Source: Tetranychus cinnabarinus (lineage: Eukaryota; Arthropoda; Arachnida; Trombidiformes; Tetranychidae). Taken from it: 64,000 nucleotides of DNA. The position numbers and the translations under genes are program-made. Location of the stretch: NCBI GenBank assembly GCA_022266195.1, contig WHVY01000005.1:744001-808000 (forward strand). Direction: 5' to 3'. A model generated the notes under the pieces. That model saw only the letters and a program-made list of their open reading frames with translations, ran no database searches and was not told the origin of the DNA. Positions 25,101 through 37,613 of this stretch are shown here, piece by piece (the first letter of the stretch is position 1; every line of letters begins with the position of its first letter).

Positions 25101-28100
25101 CCCTGAATTAACATGGAAACAATAATCACAATAAAAGGGTAAAAACGTTTCTTTCATTAATATTACAACTTGTTCAAACCTTCACTTCAATTGCAGTAAA
25201 CATTGTAATCAGAAGTTTAACATTTCACCGACAGATTGGCGAACAATCACTATATTTTTAACAGAAAATGTAATTAGTTGATGTTAATTAGCGAATTTAG
25301 TTTTCGTTTGTGTTTTTTCTGTTCATTTTTCGATTCAATTTTGTTTCTTAACTTTTTCTGGTCATTGTTAGGCTTCCGACAACTTGTTAACCTGCTTTTT
25401 GGGTTATCAATTTTCAGATGAACAGAAGGTTTCAATGAGAATCTCATGAGAGTTCTAATCTCCATTCAATCTTAATCAGTTAAATTGCTCTCTTATTCTG
25501 ATGGTTATATGGCAACTCTCTTGTTGTTGATGATGTTGATGAAGATGAAGATTAAAGAGTTTACTCAATTTCACTCTTGCTCACATCTAATGACACATTA
25601 AACACACAGTTATTAGCCACAAAAAGAGTATCTGATTCTTGTTCATTTATCATTGACTATTCATCATTGACCACTTAACTCTAATTGTATCCAACATGGC
25701 AAATTAACACGAAACATCAAGCCCACAAGTCTTATTATTAATACTTTACAATGAAAATAATCTTAAACTCGTGGATTCAATGGAAACATAAAAAAGGCCA
25801 AAAAGAGTCAAAAAAAGGAACTCTTTTCTCTACATGAAAAACATTAGGATAACTTTCAGATAATGTAATATGAAGATTACCGAAAAACTAATCAAGTTAA
25901 TTAAGAATGTAAGCAATTTTATTGTAAATCGTCTTGAAAAGGACCGAAAATAATACAAAAAGAGGAAGTATTTGAAACCCAAAAATAGAAATGAAAAGAC
26001 AATCCCAGAAACTTTTGGGTTGAATTGGGTCATTTTATTATTACAATCAAACTGATAGTTGTAATAAGCTGGTATTGAATGGTTGAATCGATGGGTCTCA
26101 TTGAAGTTGTATGAGGATGGAGCTTGTGAGTATATTATTGCTCGTACAAGTAAACAGTATATTTTCAGGGAAATTTTCAAAATCTTTTTTCATGTAAAAT
26201 TGGTTTTAATTTCCATTCCACCATTTTGATAAAAATAAGTTGAACTTTTGTCAAATTTGCTTTTTCTCGACCTCAAAGGTCAATCTAAATTATCGTTATT
26301 TTCAAGTAAAACTCAACATTTTAATTACAAAAAATGATATCCTTTACTGATGACTTTACCATCTCTTTGGAAGACATTGTTACTCATTAAGTTAAGATCC
26401 ACTCTCTGGGTTTGGGTTAATCTATTTCCTTCACCATGCAAGTGAGGATGGATTCATTTTGGGAATTTCAAGTCATTTTTCGAAAATTACTTCCTATTTC
26501 ATGTGAATTAACCTTCAAGAACAACAAGATCTGCAGCTTTAAGGCTTAATCTTTTCACAATTGAAAGTTATGGATTAGAAGTTCAAGATTTAAGGCTGAA
26601 AAATATTATGATAATATTTTAGGTTGAAGTTGTTTTGGGGAAATGATTTTCAAAAATGATATTTAAATGTGTTAAATATTTTATTTACACTTTATTGAAT
26701 TTAATTATGAATCAAATAATCTAACTTGTAAGTCAATCAAGGATAATTGTTGAGGATAAATATAAGTAACTTGACTAATTGTAACTGTAAAACAATGGTG
26801 TTAATTGTTATCAGTTGACTTGAACAAAATGAAATTATGGAGTTTAATTTATGCCAGAAAAGTGTAACTGTTTCTTGTTGAATTATTTCATGAAATGCTT
26901 ATGAATTTTAACCATTTTTGTTCAAGTTTCACAGTCAAATGAATAGCAATTTGTTGAAGGCAAAAACAAATCTTTTACAAGTTTCATTGATTGAAGAGTG
27001 AATTTGCTTGTAACCTTTTCATTGATGTGGCGTTGATGAGCTTTTATTTTTATCCTTTCATCATCATCATCTTCTTGTAATAAGATATTGTTCCTATTCC
27101 ACCTACCTGTACTCATGAATATCATGATAAAATGAAATAAAATGAAATACAAGAAGATGAACAAGAAGGAAAAAGAATCAATCTGTTGTGCTCTGTTAAG
27201 TTTGAAATGCTATTAAAAATTGAGATGAACATCTAATAAACCATTTAATATAACAAATGTTTTTTTACATTGGTTGACAGCCATAGATATTATATAATAG
27301 ATATAAAATATCTGTGAAATGATGTTTTACTTTGTTTGATTTTCAATCCAGGAATTGGAATGAGATTCTGTTAAATTACAGGGAACAATAATGTTATTAA
27401 TCTTTATGGGTTGGTCGTAAAAAATTTAATCTTCAATGGTTTGATTAATGTAATTGTCGTAAAGCTTTTTAAAGGTGAACTAAATCAATGAAAGCTTTCA
27501 TCTAAATATTCAAGTGATGAGTGAAAATTACTGTGGAAACATAATGCTCATTAAAAGCTGCAACAGAGATGTAACAATTAACTTACTTAGGTTAAGTATA
27601 ATCTAATTTTTCCACACTGTTAACCATTACCATGTCCACTGATGCTAATGTTACCTTTAGAGATTCAATTTACTCTTGTAATCACATTGGAAATCATTGA
27701 TTGTGAAAATTTGAAAAATATTATAATTTGTATAATAGGCTTTGCTTTGGGCTAAATTGTTGTAATAAGCAAATGAATTGAGTGAAAAAAGGTTTCAACA
27801 ATTTGAAGGTAAAAAAAGAGTAAAAAATTGATATTTCACTTTCACTGAACAAACTAATTTGATTGTTCAATTAAACTGACTTTTTTCAATGGGAATCGGT
27901 ATTTTTTATTTCTACTCAATTCGCTTGTTTTTAAACATTAATTATGTTTTCTCAATGAATCGTATGATATATTTAAGGCCAAACAATTGTATTTAAGGGT
28001 GTTTAAGGTTTTAACTGGTAATCTAAGGCTTAATGGAAGGTAACAGGTTAAAAGGTTAATATTGTTAATGTTTTAAGACAACTAGCCATCACTTTTTTGG

Positions 28101-28389
28101 GTTACTTTTTTATCTTTAAATGACATTCAATTGGCCTGATCATTGGTGTATATTTAAGGGGTTTTTTGCTCATTAAAAAATGATTTCAGGTCAGCTATTG
28201 GCAATGTTGAAATACTGGTTACTTTGAGTTACTCATACATTGCATTTCGTTGTTTACTAAATGTGTTTTTGTTTTTGTTGGTGAAAAAATTTACTTTTTT
28301 TCCTCATCTTAAATAGCCACTGTTTACTTGGACTTTTAAGGTGTTGACAATCAATTTAGGTTATTATCAATTATCGTTTTAATTTTTCA
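22166..28389. other. Long gene-poor stretch
   Basis: About 6.2 kb of AT-rich DNA with no recognised gene. An 82-codon frame at about 23395-23657 and another on the minus strand at 26922-27164 look mildly protein-like but have no firm start, splice or homology support. The right end is the upstream region of the His-rich peptide gene. Confidence 0.5.
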
Positions 28390-28397
28390 TATAAAAG
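28390..28397 (+). promoter_or_regulatory. TATA box of the His-rich peptide gene
   Basis: TATAAAAG, about 130 bp upstream of the start codon at 28522. The start site is expected about 30 bp downstream, near 28420; no strong Inr is obvious there. Confidence 0.5.
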
Positions 28398-28521
28398 TGA
28401 AAGCACTGGAGGTAAGAGTAAAATACATTGCGAGCTATTGTCAGGTTTCATTTGTCCAGTCCATTTTTATCCATTCGTTTCTTCTGTTCTTTTCAATTTA
28501 ACTCAATTGTCAACTTGAATC

Positions 28522-28983
28522 ATGAAGCTTCTTCTTATTTTATTAATTGTTTTAGTTGCTGTTACTATGATAGAGAGTCATCGGCGTCATCATAAATGCT
28601 GCCATCATCATAAACATCACCGTAAACATCATTGTGCAAAGGCTGTTCATCATCATCATTTGGTGAGTTAGATAACATTTCCAATCATTTAATATAAATA
28701 AATATCTTTCTGCCATTCTTGGTTGAGTTTAACAGATTGTTTTATGATATTATTTCCCACTTAGCATGACGGTAAATCTCATTGGCATGACCATCATCAC
28801 GGACATCGTCATGGTCATCATCATCATGGCAATCACCATCACGGTCATCACTATCATGGCCATCACGAACAAAAACATAATCAACACGGTTGGGGACATG
28901 TTATGGGTATTGAAATGGGCAAACAAGCCAAAGGTTGGCAAGTTTTAGGACAACAAGATTTGAACCGATTCCTTGGTATGTAA
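28522..28983 (+). CDS. Small secreted His-rich protein (119 aa)
   Basis: Exon 1 is 28522-28662 (47 codons) and exon 2 is 28765-28983, joined in phase 0 across a 102-bp GT-AG intron (GTGAGT...CACTTAG). The product opens with a clear signal peptide (MKLLLILLIVLVAVTMIES), then a Cys/His-rich segment (HRRHHKCCHHHKHHRKHHC), then HGH/HHHGH repeats, and ends with a non-repetitive tail containing GWGHVMGIEMGKQAKGW and LNRFLGM. His-rich secreted peptides of this sort may bind metals or act as cuticle, silk or salivary proteins; the function is not known from sequence. A TATA box lies at 28390 and AATAAA at 29164-29169. Related proteins are encoded at 37.0, 39.3 and 45.5 kb. Confidence 0.88.
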
Positions 28984-29474
28984 CCTCCTCATGATCAGAA
29001 TGACTGTTGATTTCAAACCAGAAATTAATTTGTTATCAAATACCAAACCATAATGGCCCCGAGTAAAGACTGTTAATTTAATCTGTAAATACAATGTTAT
29101 ATAACGACGAAGAAAATTTATTTTTACATATTCTATTTATTTACTTGTATATTGTAAATATTTAATAAATTTTTATCTTTAATTGCGCAATTAGAATTTT
29201 GTTTTCGTAATTTTTGTATGTTACTTTTCATGTTTTTATACTTTAATTGAATAATTTCAATTTACAGTTGAGCTGGCTGTCTTTCGTGATTTCCAGACGA
29301 TCCCTTAAAGTTGGGAACGCGCCTTACAGCTGACTATCCACATGTCTTGACACAACTTTTAGTGATGGATTTAAATTAACTTTACCAAAGCTTTATTTAA
29401 TCAAAATACAACCAATTATCCATTCTTCTTTATAAATGTAGTTATTTTTTCCTGTTATTTCAATTTTCAGTGTC
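28984..29474. other. 3' UTR of the His-rich gene and 5' region of the FASTKD-like gene
   Basis: The first part is the 3' UTR, ending after AATAAA at 29164-29169. The second part leads to the FASTKD-like start codon; TTCAATTTTCAG just before it (to about 29470) resembles a splice acceptor, so a 5' UTR intron is possible. Confidence 0.5.
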
Positions 29475-31596
29475 ATGTGGCTGCAATCACTAATTTTTAA
29501 TCGAAGTATATCAGAGTTTGGGCCATCGGCCTTCAGATTACTTTCGACACCATTGTTCATCAATGTCAAATCTTTTCAGAGATGCTCACAATCTTCCAAA
29601 GCGGCTAATTATGTTTGGACACATATAAGACCACCAACAGAGAACCAGAAATTATTCGAGATTTTAGTTGGCAGTGAATATTCAACCAAGCCTGTTAATC
29701 CACATGTTTCTGATAATAGTGAACTTCAAATTATAAACCCATTTTTAGCTGACTCTAACTGCAGGGATCTTCTCAATAATTCTGGTAGAATTGAGAATAC
29801 ACGTGAAGTTTATGCCAAATTCTTTGAAACAATTAAGAAAAAAGAACCTGATTGTCTCAGTAAAGTCTCAATTTTATTAAGAAAACATTTCTGTGATTTG
29901 ATTCCTACAAAAGCTCCTTTTGATTCTTACTGGGATTTCGTCAAAAAGCTTGACTTGTGTCTAGTCAAATACTGTACAGGACTAAAAAAAGGTAACAAAA
30001 ATTTTAGTCATGCCTGTCAACGTTTCTTATTAACATGATACTCTTATTTTCTCATTCCAGATGTTTGGTTGAAACCTAATTTCATAGACGAATGTTTACA
30101 ATTAACTATCGAATTGTACAAAATTTCTCCACCTACCTCAATGGTTTACTCTGATTGTCTGGTTAAACATATTCTTGGAAAAGCACCCAATCTTACACTG
30201 GAACAGTTCTTGAGATTAATGTTTTGTTCAATAATATCTCGTAGAAAAATGGAAACTTCTCAAGTTGACTGGTGTCAAAAATTTATCAATCAACATTTAG
30301 ACTCTTTAAGCCTGGCTCAACTTTCTTTGATATTGGTTGCCTTTCATAAAACTAAAACTCACCTGACTGATGACCGCCTACTTAAGAGAATTTTAGAAAA
30401 GGCTGGAACAGAAGCGGAATCTGAACCTGATGCAACTATTCGATCAAGTCTACTTAAAGGAATTAATTATTCTCTGGTCATGCCCGATAACAATTTATGC
30501 AGTCGATTTGTCAATTCATTTCTTCGTTTACGCAATCTTACTGTATACAATTATATGCATTTGTGTGAATTCTGTGTAAACAAAAAGTTTTACTGTCCTG
30601 AACTGATTGACTCATCCTTAACTGTTATGGGAAAAGCGATAGAACATTTGAGAGAAAAGGACGTAGAAAGGATTTTAAAATGTGCCACCGCATTCGATCA
30701 TCTCCAGCCTCCTTGTCCTGATCTTGACAAGTTGATTCATCAAGTAGACTCATCGTGTATTCATTCTGACCCAGCTGAACTGGAAAAAACTATCCCTTCA
30801 TTATTGCGCAGCACTTTCCTTCTTGATATCTACCCACCAAATATGATTGATTTTATTTTATCGACAAATTGGAGTGCGAAATTGAATTTTTGTAAGATTC
30901 GTTTAATTTTTATTGCTTTGTATTTAAATATTCTAGCATTTAGATTCCTAATAATGACTGACTTAACTTTGTCTAAATTGATTTTTTTACATTTTTCTCA
31001 AATTGTTAGATGGACATGATATTCATTTGTTTTATTGGTTATTGATGACAATCAGGGACTGCCTTATGATCGACAAATATCCAGAGTATGTTGGAAGATT
31101 AAACAACTTGGATACAGTCTACTTAAAAGGGAGTAGAAACCCTCATTTAAGAACATCAGCCAACCAAATAATCAATCAAAATTCAGGAAAAAGCAGCATG
31201 AATAATAGGAACTTGGGTCTTTTGTACAGAGCAGCGATGGACGCTTTTCCTAATCAAATCGTTCGTCTAGGTTATTTATTGTCAACATCTTTAATACCTG
31301 ATTTAATAGTAACACCAGTCCAGAAGCACTTACGTCTATTAGAAGGTCCAACCAGAACTCCGAACTGCTTTATCAAAGCACATGTTCTGGTTTATCAAAC
31401 CAAACAGATGTATATTGATCGAAATTATACTCAAATTTCCGGACATTACAGGCTAAGAGAAAGATTGTTACAAAAATTAGGATTATCTGTGATAAATATA
31501 CCTTTTTATGAAATGTATCACAAAACTGATGACGATGGTGGTAATAGTGATCTGGTAGATTACATTAGAAGACGTATACAAGAAGTTGAATCATAA
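29475..31596 (+). CDS. FAST kinase-like mitochondrial RNA-binding protein with RAP domain
   Basis: Exons 29475-29991, 30061-30891 and 31010-31596 give one open frame of 644 residues, with GT-AG introns of 69 and 118 bp. FASTK-family proteins act in the mitochondrial matrix on processing, stability or translation of mitochondrial RNAs. The N-terminus (MWLQSLIFNRSISEFGPSAF) is basic and hydroxylated with no acidic residue until later, consistent with a mitochondrial targeting peptide. The middle is all-helical, Leu-rich repeat-like sequence typical of FAST_1/FAST_2 regions. The last ~75 residues carry the RAP-domain pattern: SGHYRLRERLLQKLGLSVIN, IPFYEMYH, then YIRRRI. I cannot say which of FASTKD1-5 it corresponds to. 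Its stop is 41 bp from the stop of the convergent POLR3H gene, so the 3' UTRs must overlap or be minimal. Confidence 0.85.
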
Positions 31597-31637
31597 ATTA
31601 AATATGACTCTTATGAAATTTAATTCATTTTTGTTCG

Positions 31638-32731
31638 TTATTTCCACCAAGATACAAGTCCTAAACCTGATTCTTCAAATGAACCCTGTAAAAGAGATGG
31701 TATAATTAGAAGCCAGCTAATTTAATTTAAATATTTTTAGATTACTTTAATTAAATAGGGTATCCGACGCTGTCGCTCCGTTGCAGGTTTATCTACTGAT
31801 CCTGAAGGTTGATAGATATCTTGGTTAGTGGATGTTGGACCTGGTGGTGATGTGTCGGTGAAAACTTCTTCTTTCACTTTGAACCGTACAGTTTCCCCAA
31901 TGTCCATAAATAAATTGCTCTTTTCTCCGCAATTATCATATTCCCAGATCCAAACTTGTTCTTTCTCATCGCTATAAAAATGGCAAAAAGAGAGGAAGAG
32001 ATGGGAAAATCAATCTAATGACGAAAAAGTCGAATAAATTAAAGCTTGTGAAGAGAAAGATTGATAAAATCAATTTCACGCAACACATCTCACATTCTCG
32101 AAGTGATTAATTGAACAATTAAAAAACAGGTGTATGCAATAAAAGGGAACTCATTTATATTGAGTAAATCTAAATTACTTACAATCGAGATGGTTCAGGT
32201 AAACAATATGGAGGAATAATTATATCGTCAAAAAAACCTAATGAGACATGAACACCTTCACGTGAACAGCTTCTCAATTTTCCAATAAGAACTTCACCAA
32301 TAAAAGGACGAAACACAAGAAACCTGAAATGAACTAAAACAATACAATAAAAGAAAGATTAAAAAATATTAAATTTCTCAGAGTAATCATAATATGTGAA
32401 AACTTAATCACCGAGAAAGTTTTGCAGGAAATTTCAACACATGTATATTTAAAATTTATGGACTCTTATTAGAAACAGAGAAGTTAATCACAATTAACTG
32501 AAATAGTGAGTTGAATTACAAACCTTTCGTGTGTGTTCCAGAATCTCCTTGGTAGATGAATGATTCATTAACACTCAAAATATCAAATAATGTGATACCC
32601 AAGCCGACATCAATAATTACTCGATTAGCCATTTTTCTATTGAGTTGATCAGCAATAGCTTGATCCAATGGAATGTTGAAGAAACTTGCAGGCACTCTGA
32701 TAGTGTCTTTTAACTCAATTAATTGAAACAT
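31638..32731 (-). CDS. POLR3H: RNA polymerase III subunit RPC8 (POLR3H)
   Basis: Exons 32524-32731, 32183-32333, 31746-31971 and 31638-31685 (minus strand) give 210 residues; human POLR3H has 204. It is the Rpb7-like stalk subunit of RNA polymerase III, used in initiation of tRNA and 5S rRNA transcription. The N-terminal Rpb7 domain reads [14 protein letters not shown] ... [17 protein letters not shown]; the S1/OB part reads [20 protein letters not shown] and [16 protein letters not shown]; then VWIWEYD and the family C-terminus [10 protein letters not shown]. The exon 2 acceptor at TTTTAG (ending at 32334) is chosen over the nearer CATTTCAG because only it keeps the frame and the conserved VHFR residues. 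Convergent with the FASTKD-like gene. Confidence 0.95.
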
Positions 32732-33521
32732 TTTACTCTAATAAACTGAACCGAAAATTCTTTAAACCGTGTAGTACTAAACACTTACATGTGGTAATTT
32801 GGCCAATGTTTGTAAACACAACTTTTAAACCATGACTTTTACTGAGAGTAACAAAGCGCCATCTTGCGTTGCCGCCATATTTGATTCATAGATTACAATA
32901 TTCAATATTTATCAAGGAACCATAAGAATATTTTAAATATTTTAATGTAAATATCAATTATATTTGTGATTGTGTTTGACTTTTTTATTTAATAATGGTT
33001 CACAGTGCTGGCCCAATCTATAGATGAACATTTGCATACATTTTTATGAAGCAAAGGGGTCTCATCAAGATTGACCTCCGTGAATTTAATCAAATGTTAT
33101 TTTTTAAAAGAGCACAATAGGTTTAACTTAAAAATGGGCCCTAAAAACGTTTACGTCTGAACACAATCTTATTCGAAAGTAGAACTTCTTTCGTCACAGT
33201 ATTTTTGTCATGAATAGTTGACAACACACCCTATTTGAAAACGCTACTAACGCAATGAAATCTATTTCAATTCCTCTACTTTGGATAACTTTCATTCTCG
33301 TAAGTATCAGTATGATGAATAAAAAGCTATTAAGAAAAGAGATTTTGTTGAATTTTCAGTGACACATGCAAGTTTATATTTAAGACGATATCAACCAGAA
33401 CACCATTTTCAGTCAGGAACTGGACGAAAAAAATCCTGAGCAATGCACAAAAATTCCCATGCATTTGAAATTATATTAAAGATACTAAATCCCTTTATGC
33501 ATCCATTTAATAACTATGGCA
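32732..33521. other. Spacer upstream of POLR3H; weak signal-peptide-like exon
   Basis: This is the POLR3H promoter side plus AT-rich spacer. At 33257-33301 a 15-codon frame (MKSISIPLLWITFIL) is followed by GTAAGT and looks like a signal-peptide exon, but joining it to the nearest acceptor (TTTTCAG at about 33359) gives an immediate stop. I do not call a gene. Confidence 0.35.
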
Positions 33522-33781
33522 TTATACAGCTGCGAAAATGGAGTTAGACCTCGATACCATATCTTTGGCGCATTGTTTGGTATCCAAGCATACCGATAGT
33601 CAATTTTTTGAGATAAATTTTTGCTAATCAACATCGATTCAATGCCTTGACCAATGAGTCTTGAGTTGATGTTGATTAGCAAAAATTTATCTCAAAAAAT
33701 TGACTATCGGTATGCTTGGATACCAAACAATGCGCCAAAGATATGGTATCGAGGTCTAACTCCATTTTCGCAGCTGTATAA
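33522..33781. repeat. Perfect 114-bp inverted repeat with 32-bp spacer
   Basis: Left arm 33522-33635 and right arm 33668-33781 are exact reverse complements over all 114 bases; the spacer is 33636-33667. Both arms, read outward from the centre, encode the same peptide (beginning MLISKNLSQKIDYRYAWIPN), suggesting that a piece of a coding sequence was duplicated in inverted orientation. I do not recognise the peptide. A transcript crossing it would form a long perfect hairpin. Confidence 0.97.
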
Positions 33782-33990
33782 GCTTGAGAACAACAATTTT
33801 ATCAAAACAATCAAGTCTTTCACGTTACACCAAAGCCAGACCTAAACTTACTAGACAGCCAAGAAAGTATTGAAATATACGATATAATTATTGTACCACA
33901 AGTTTTATTCATTTATCGAAACCACATTACATTTAATAAACATTGAACCAACTGTTCATCGACTCTGGTTACCATCCGAAATTGAATTGG

Positions 33991-34194
33991 TTAGCCGTAT
34001 CCTCGGTTATCTTCAATGGAAATATCACCACTTTTGAATCTTGAAAAACAATTGATCACTGCTTTTAGTGTTAACACTTCATGTCCAAAGACGCTGGTCA
34101 CTTTTTCAAAAGTTTCAAGTGGACTTGTCTCCAATTGAAATTCATAAATCAAAACACTTCTGACAACTCTTGAATCGATTGACATTTTAAGCAC
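33991..34194 (-). pseudogene. Mariner transposase N-terminal remnant (HTH domain)
   Basis: The 67-residue frame contains VRSVLIYEFQLETSPLETFE, VFGHEVLTLKAVINCFSRF and KSGDISIEDNRGYG, which follow the first helix-turn-helix pattern of mariner/Mos1-type transposases (..WF.KF.SGD..LED..R.GRP). The frame ends right after this motif and I find no second HTH or DDD catalytic domain downstream, so it is a truncated relic. A host gene using this domain is less likely given the length. Confidence 0.6.
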
Positions 34195-36868
34195 AATGAG
34201 AAGAGGTTAAGCAAGAAGCTTAAAGAAACAGTATTGATCAGAAAAAAAGATTTCATACTCATCAGTGAAGTTAAGTCAGTTCATGATAATTAATCGACTC
34301 CCACCAAAGAGTAATAAACTTGTTTATTCTTTCAGTCCCACGCTTATCCCATTTCTAATTGCTTTCATTTAATTGTTATTTAATCGTATGCTAACTGCTC
34401 AAATTACTTCCTTTCGTTGCCTGATACTGATTGTAAGCAATGCTCTTTGATTGCAGATGATAATCGATTTGATGGATTATTTAAACATTTACTAGGAATA
34501 ATTTTGTTGAACTGTTGTGCTTTTGTTTGGTTCAACATTTATTTGATAGTCCAAATGATATATAAACAACTTTATTACTTTCAGTTTAGCATGGAATCAA
34601 CAGTTATTGAAATTCGAACACATTGATTTGATTACAAAGATGGTGATATCCAGAATCATGTTTCCTCACCATAGCAATCAGTATACAAGAACTCTTCACT
34701 CTATTGAACCAAACTAATTGAGATTCAAAAACGCTCATTTAACAAGAGTGATCTCGATTCGTCGCCGTCAAGGTGCGCTTTAGCCACTGTCTTCTCCTCT
34801 TCAATTGCCGTTGACTTTTTATCCAAATCTCACAAAAAAAACTTGCGTCGAAAATCTGTTTTTTACATTAGACCTGTATTTTCCGTTCTGGTTAACATGA
34901 TTTTGGACAAGAGCAACTTTATAATTTATACAGTAATTCAATAGCTAAGGACACTGAATTTCAATGAAAGCCAAAAAGTCAAAACAAAGTCAAAGATCAT
35001 CAAATGAAATCAAGTTGAATGCACTCTTCAATACAATAACAAAACATTTAACCAAGATCATGGTTGAATCTTTTGTTATGTTTTCAGTTCGAGACAATTC
35101 AAGTTGAGCTACTTGGTTGTAAGGAAAATTGAAATCTATTAAAGTCTAATCGATGGTTGCATCTTTAACATCATGTAACAAAACATCTCGACCTTATTGC
35201 ATTGAAGCAAAAACCATTGGTCAAATGTTCTGAAATGCCATCGAAATGAATTTTTCGTTGTTTTATGTATTCAGATTTAATTGACTACTCAAAATCTAAA
35301 TTCAACATTAATAGCATTTAAATTTTAACTTGAACTTAACTTAACTAAATTTAATTTTTGATTTTTTGTCTTTAGCATTGGATCATCAGTTGCTCATCGA
35401 CCATCTTTTTCTGATCTGAATAAACAATTAGCTTTGTTTCAAAAAATCTAACTAATGATATATCGTTAGATTATTTCTTGAAAAAATTGTTTACCAACTT
35501 ATACCAATATTGACATGAGGAATGTAATACAAAAATGCACCCTGACGACCCTAGTATTTAAAAAGAGCTAAAAAAAGTCAGGGCCATCATTTAGTCTCTT
35601 TAGAGAGAGCATATAAAGTGCTTTTAATTTGGGCATTTTTCATTTTGATAACTTCACTAATTGTCGAAATAGAACTTGACAAAAGTCTACTTTCATCACT
35701 CTTGTCGTATATCGAGGCTTACTCTGCTCCTGCGACTAAATGCTATGGAACAATTGTTTTTTTTGTTCATCCAATACAAATTGTTCCTTAATTAAGTTAA
35801 AAAAGTTTGTTCCTTGTTCTTGTGACATGAGCAATTACAATTAATTTCACCTTCGAACGGAACAATACAAAGCTGATAAAGTATGCGACAACTTTCACTC
35901 CATTCATTAACTTGGAAACCTTCATACCATCGAGTCCATTCACATACACCTTTTTAAAGTTTTTGTTGGTTTTTAGTTTTTTTCATTCGTCATTCCACCT
36001 CGAATTGAACAAAGCTTAAACATTAGAAGCGAACCTTAAACCTGCAATCATATGAATTTATCAATTTAATAGTCTTTATAATACAGTAATTTTCGATTGA
36101 AAAGTCCAAGCATTCTGTACATCTGTAATTTGTCACTCAACTTTTTTCGCAACTAGACTGGTCAACTTTTTCAAAGTCAAGTACAGGTTGAAATTCAAAA
36201 TTTATTATGAACCTTGGCACTTAATCGCTAATTATAAGTGAGTTTAAGATTTCCACATCGGGAGTAAAATTACAGTTAAAATTTTCAAGCTATCAATTAA
36301 ACCAATATTTGATAGGTAAAATAATGGATATTTTTGGGTAGGAATTATCTTTAATCAAATCTGATATAAAAAAATTATGTGTTAAAAAAGATGTTTGTTC
36401 TGATTGTGTTTTGTTTTTACATTGAATTTCCTTCCCATTGCTAAATATTAAGTCAATCCTCAATTAGGTTGAATGTACAATGAGAAGCATTTTTAATTAC
36501 AATGAAAAACAAGTAAAAAATTGACTTCTTAATTATAGTCCAAGCTGATCTATTTAATCATTAAAGGAAAATTTTTTCAAATTAATCAGTTTTTTCGTGG
36601 ATTTGTCAAATTGTATGTTTATTGTTGCTTAGCAGTTCACAATTAAATTGGTTTTGCCTGATTTTTTTCTGGTGCTCTTAAAATCAATTCATGGAAATGG
36701 TTAACCATTTCTTGTAGCTGATTGAGTCTGTAATGTCTGGATATTAATTAGATAGTTGAGATTTAAAGTGATTCAATAGGCGGTGTTTTTTAATCAAATA
36801 CCCACCTTCTACTTGTAATACTAACAATCAAATTGAAATCAATTTTAGTGGCAAAACATTGAATTGTT
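34195..36868. other. Gene-free stretch
   Basis: AT-rich spacer with one slightly GC-richer patch near 34750-34800 (CGATTCGTCGCCGTCAAGGT) that has no sustained open frame. No gene, RNA or repeat recognised. The right end is the promoter region of the Gly/His-rich protein gene. Confidence 0.5.
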
Positions 36869-36902
36869 TATAAGTTGTGATTGATCGTCCATTTGCTTCA
36901 GT
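36869..36902 (+). promoter_or_regulatory. TATA box and initiator of the Gly/His-rich protein gene
   Basis: TATAAG at 36869-36874 and an arthropod-type Inr TCAGT at 36898-36902 are about 30 bp apart, as expected for a TATA/Inr core promoter. The start codon is 113 bp downstream of the Inr. Confidence 0.6.
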
Positions 36903-37014
36903 GTAACTGATTAAGTGTAAAGTGTAAACATAAACAATTGAACCCATCCATAAGCCATTGGATTACTTAAGTTGCTATTTGATTTGTGGTGAATAAACCA
37001 AAATCCGTGACAAA

Positions 37015-37613
37015 ATGAAAATTGCCATTCCATTGGTGCTGATAGTGCTTCAATATTGTCATTTAAGTTTAACAACTGGTGTGTCAAACAAAGATGATAA
37101 AAATACCTTAACTGCCTCCGAATCTCATAAAGATGAATCTTATGTTGAATTAATGAAGATGGATATCATTCCTCAGTTTGTGCATGGATGGGGACATCAT
37201 GGTTGGGGTCATGAAAAGAAATGCAAAGAAGATCATGGATGGGGTCATGGAGGACACGGTAAGTTTAAATAAATAAATAACCTTTCGATATTAAGCTATC
37301 ATAAACTAACGGTTTGTTGTTATTCACAGGTCATGGATGGGGTGGCCACGGAGGCCACGGGCATGGTCATGATTGGGGCTGGGGTGGCTGGGGTCACGGT
37401 GGAGGCCATGGAGGTGGACATGGTAAAAAGTGTGGACATGATCACGGTTGGGGCTGGGGTGGTCATGGAAGTGGTCACGGAGGTGATCATGGCTGGGGTT
37501 GGGGTGGACATGGACATGGACATGATAAGAAATGCGGACACGATCATGGTTGGGGATGGGGTCATGGAGGAGGTCACGGCGGTGGTCATGGCTGGGGCTG
37601 GGGCTGGGCTTGA
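37015..37613 (+). CDS. Secreted Gly/His/Trp-rich protein (175 aa)
   Basis: Exon 1 is 37015-37258 and exon 2 is 37330-37613, joined across a 71-bp GT-AG intron in phase 1. A signal peptide (MKIAIPLVLIVLQYCHLSLT) is followed by an acidic linker (NKDDKNTLTASESHKDESYV), then repeats of HGWGH, GGHGHGHDWGW and K-K-C spacers. The four cysteines of the mature repeat region sit in KKC contexts. The composition resembles Gly-rich cuticular, glue or antimicrobial peptides of arthropods; the regular His suggests metal binding. Two reverse-strand frames over exon 2 are shadows of the repeat. Function is not determined. Confidence 0.88.

Noticed and set aside
25830..26180. 116-codon minus-strand frame
   Set aside because: It lacks a true ATG at the start and its second half is Phe/Leu/Ile-rich, as expected of random AT-rich DNA.
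26922..27164. 80-codon minus-strand frame with an acidic DDDDE stretch
   Set aside because: The acidic run comes from a CAT microsatellite and no splice structure or homology supports it.
28750..28948. Met-rich frames on both strands over exon 2 of the His-rich gene
   Set aside because: They are frame shadows of CAT/GGT repeats.
33257..33450. Signal-peptide-like exon followed by a frame ending SGTGRKKS, suggestive of a neuropeptide precursor
   Set aside because: The obvious GT-AG joining gives an immediate stop; no acceptor makes a convincing product.
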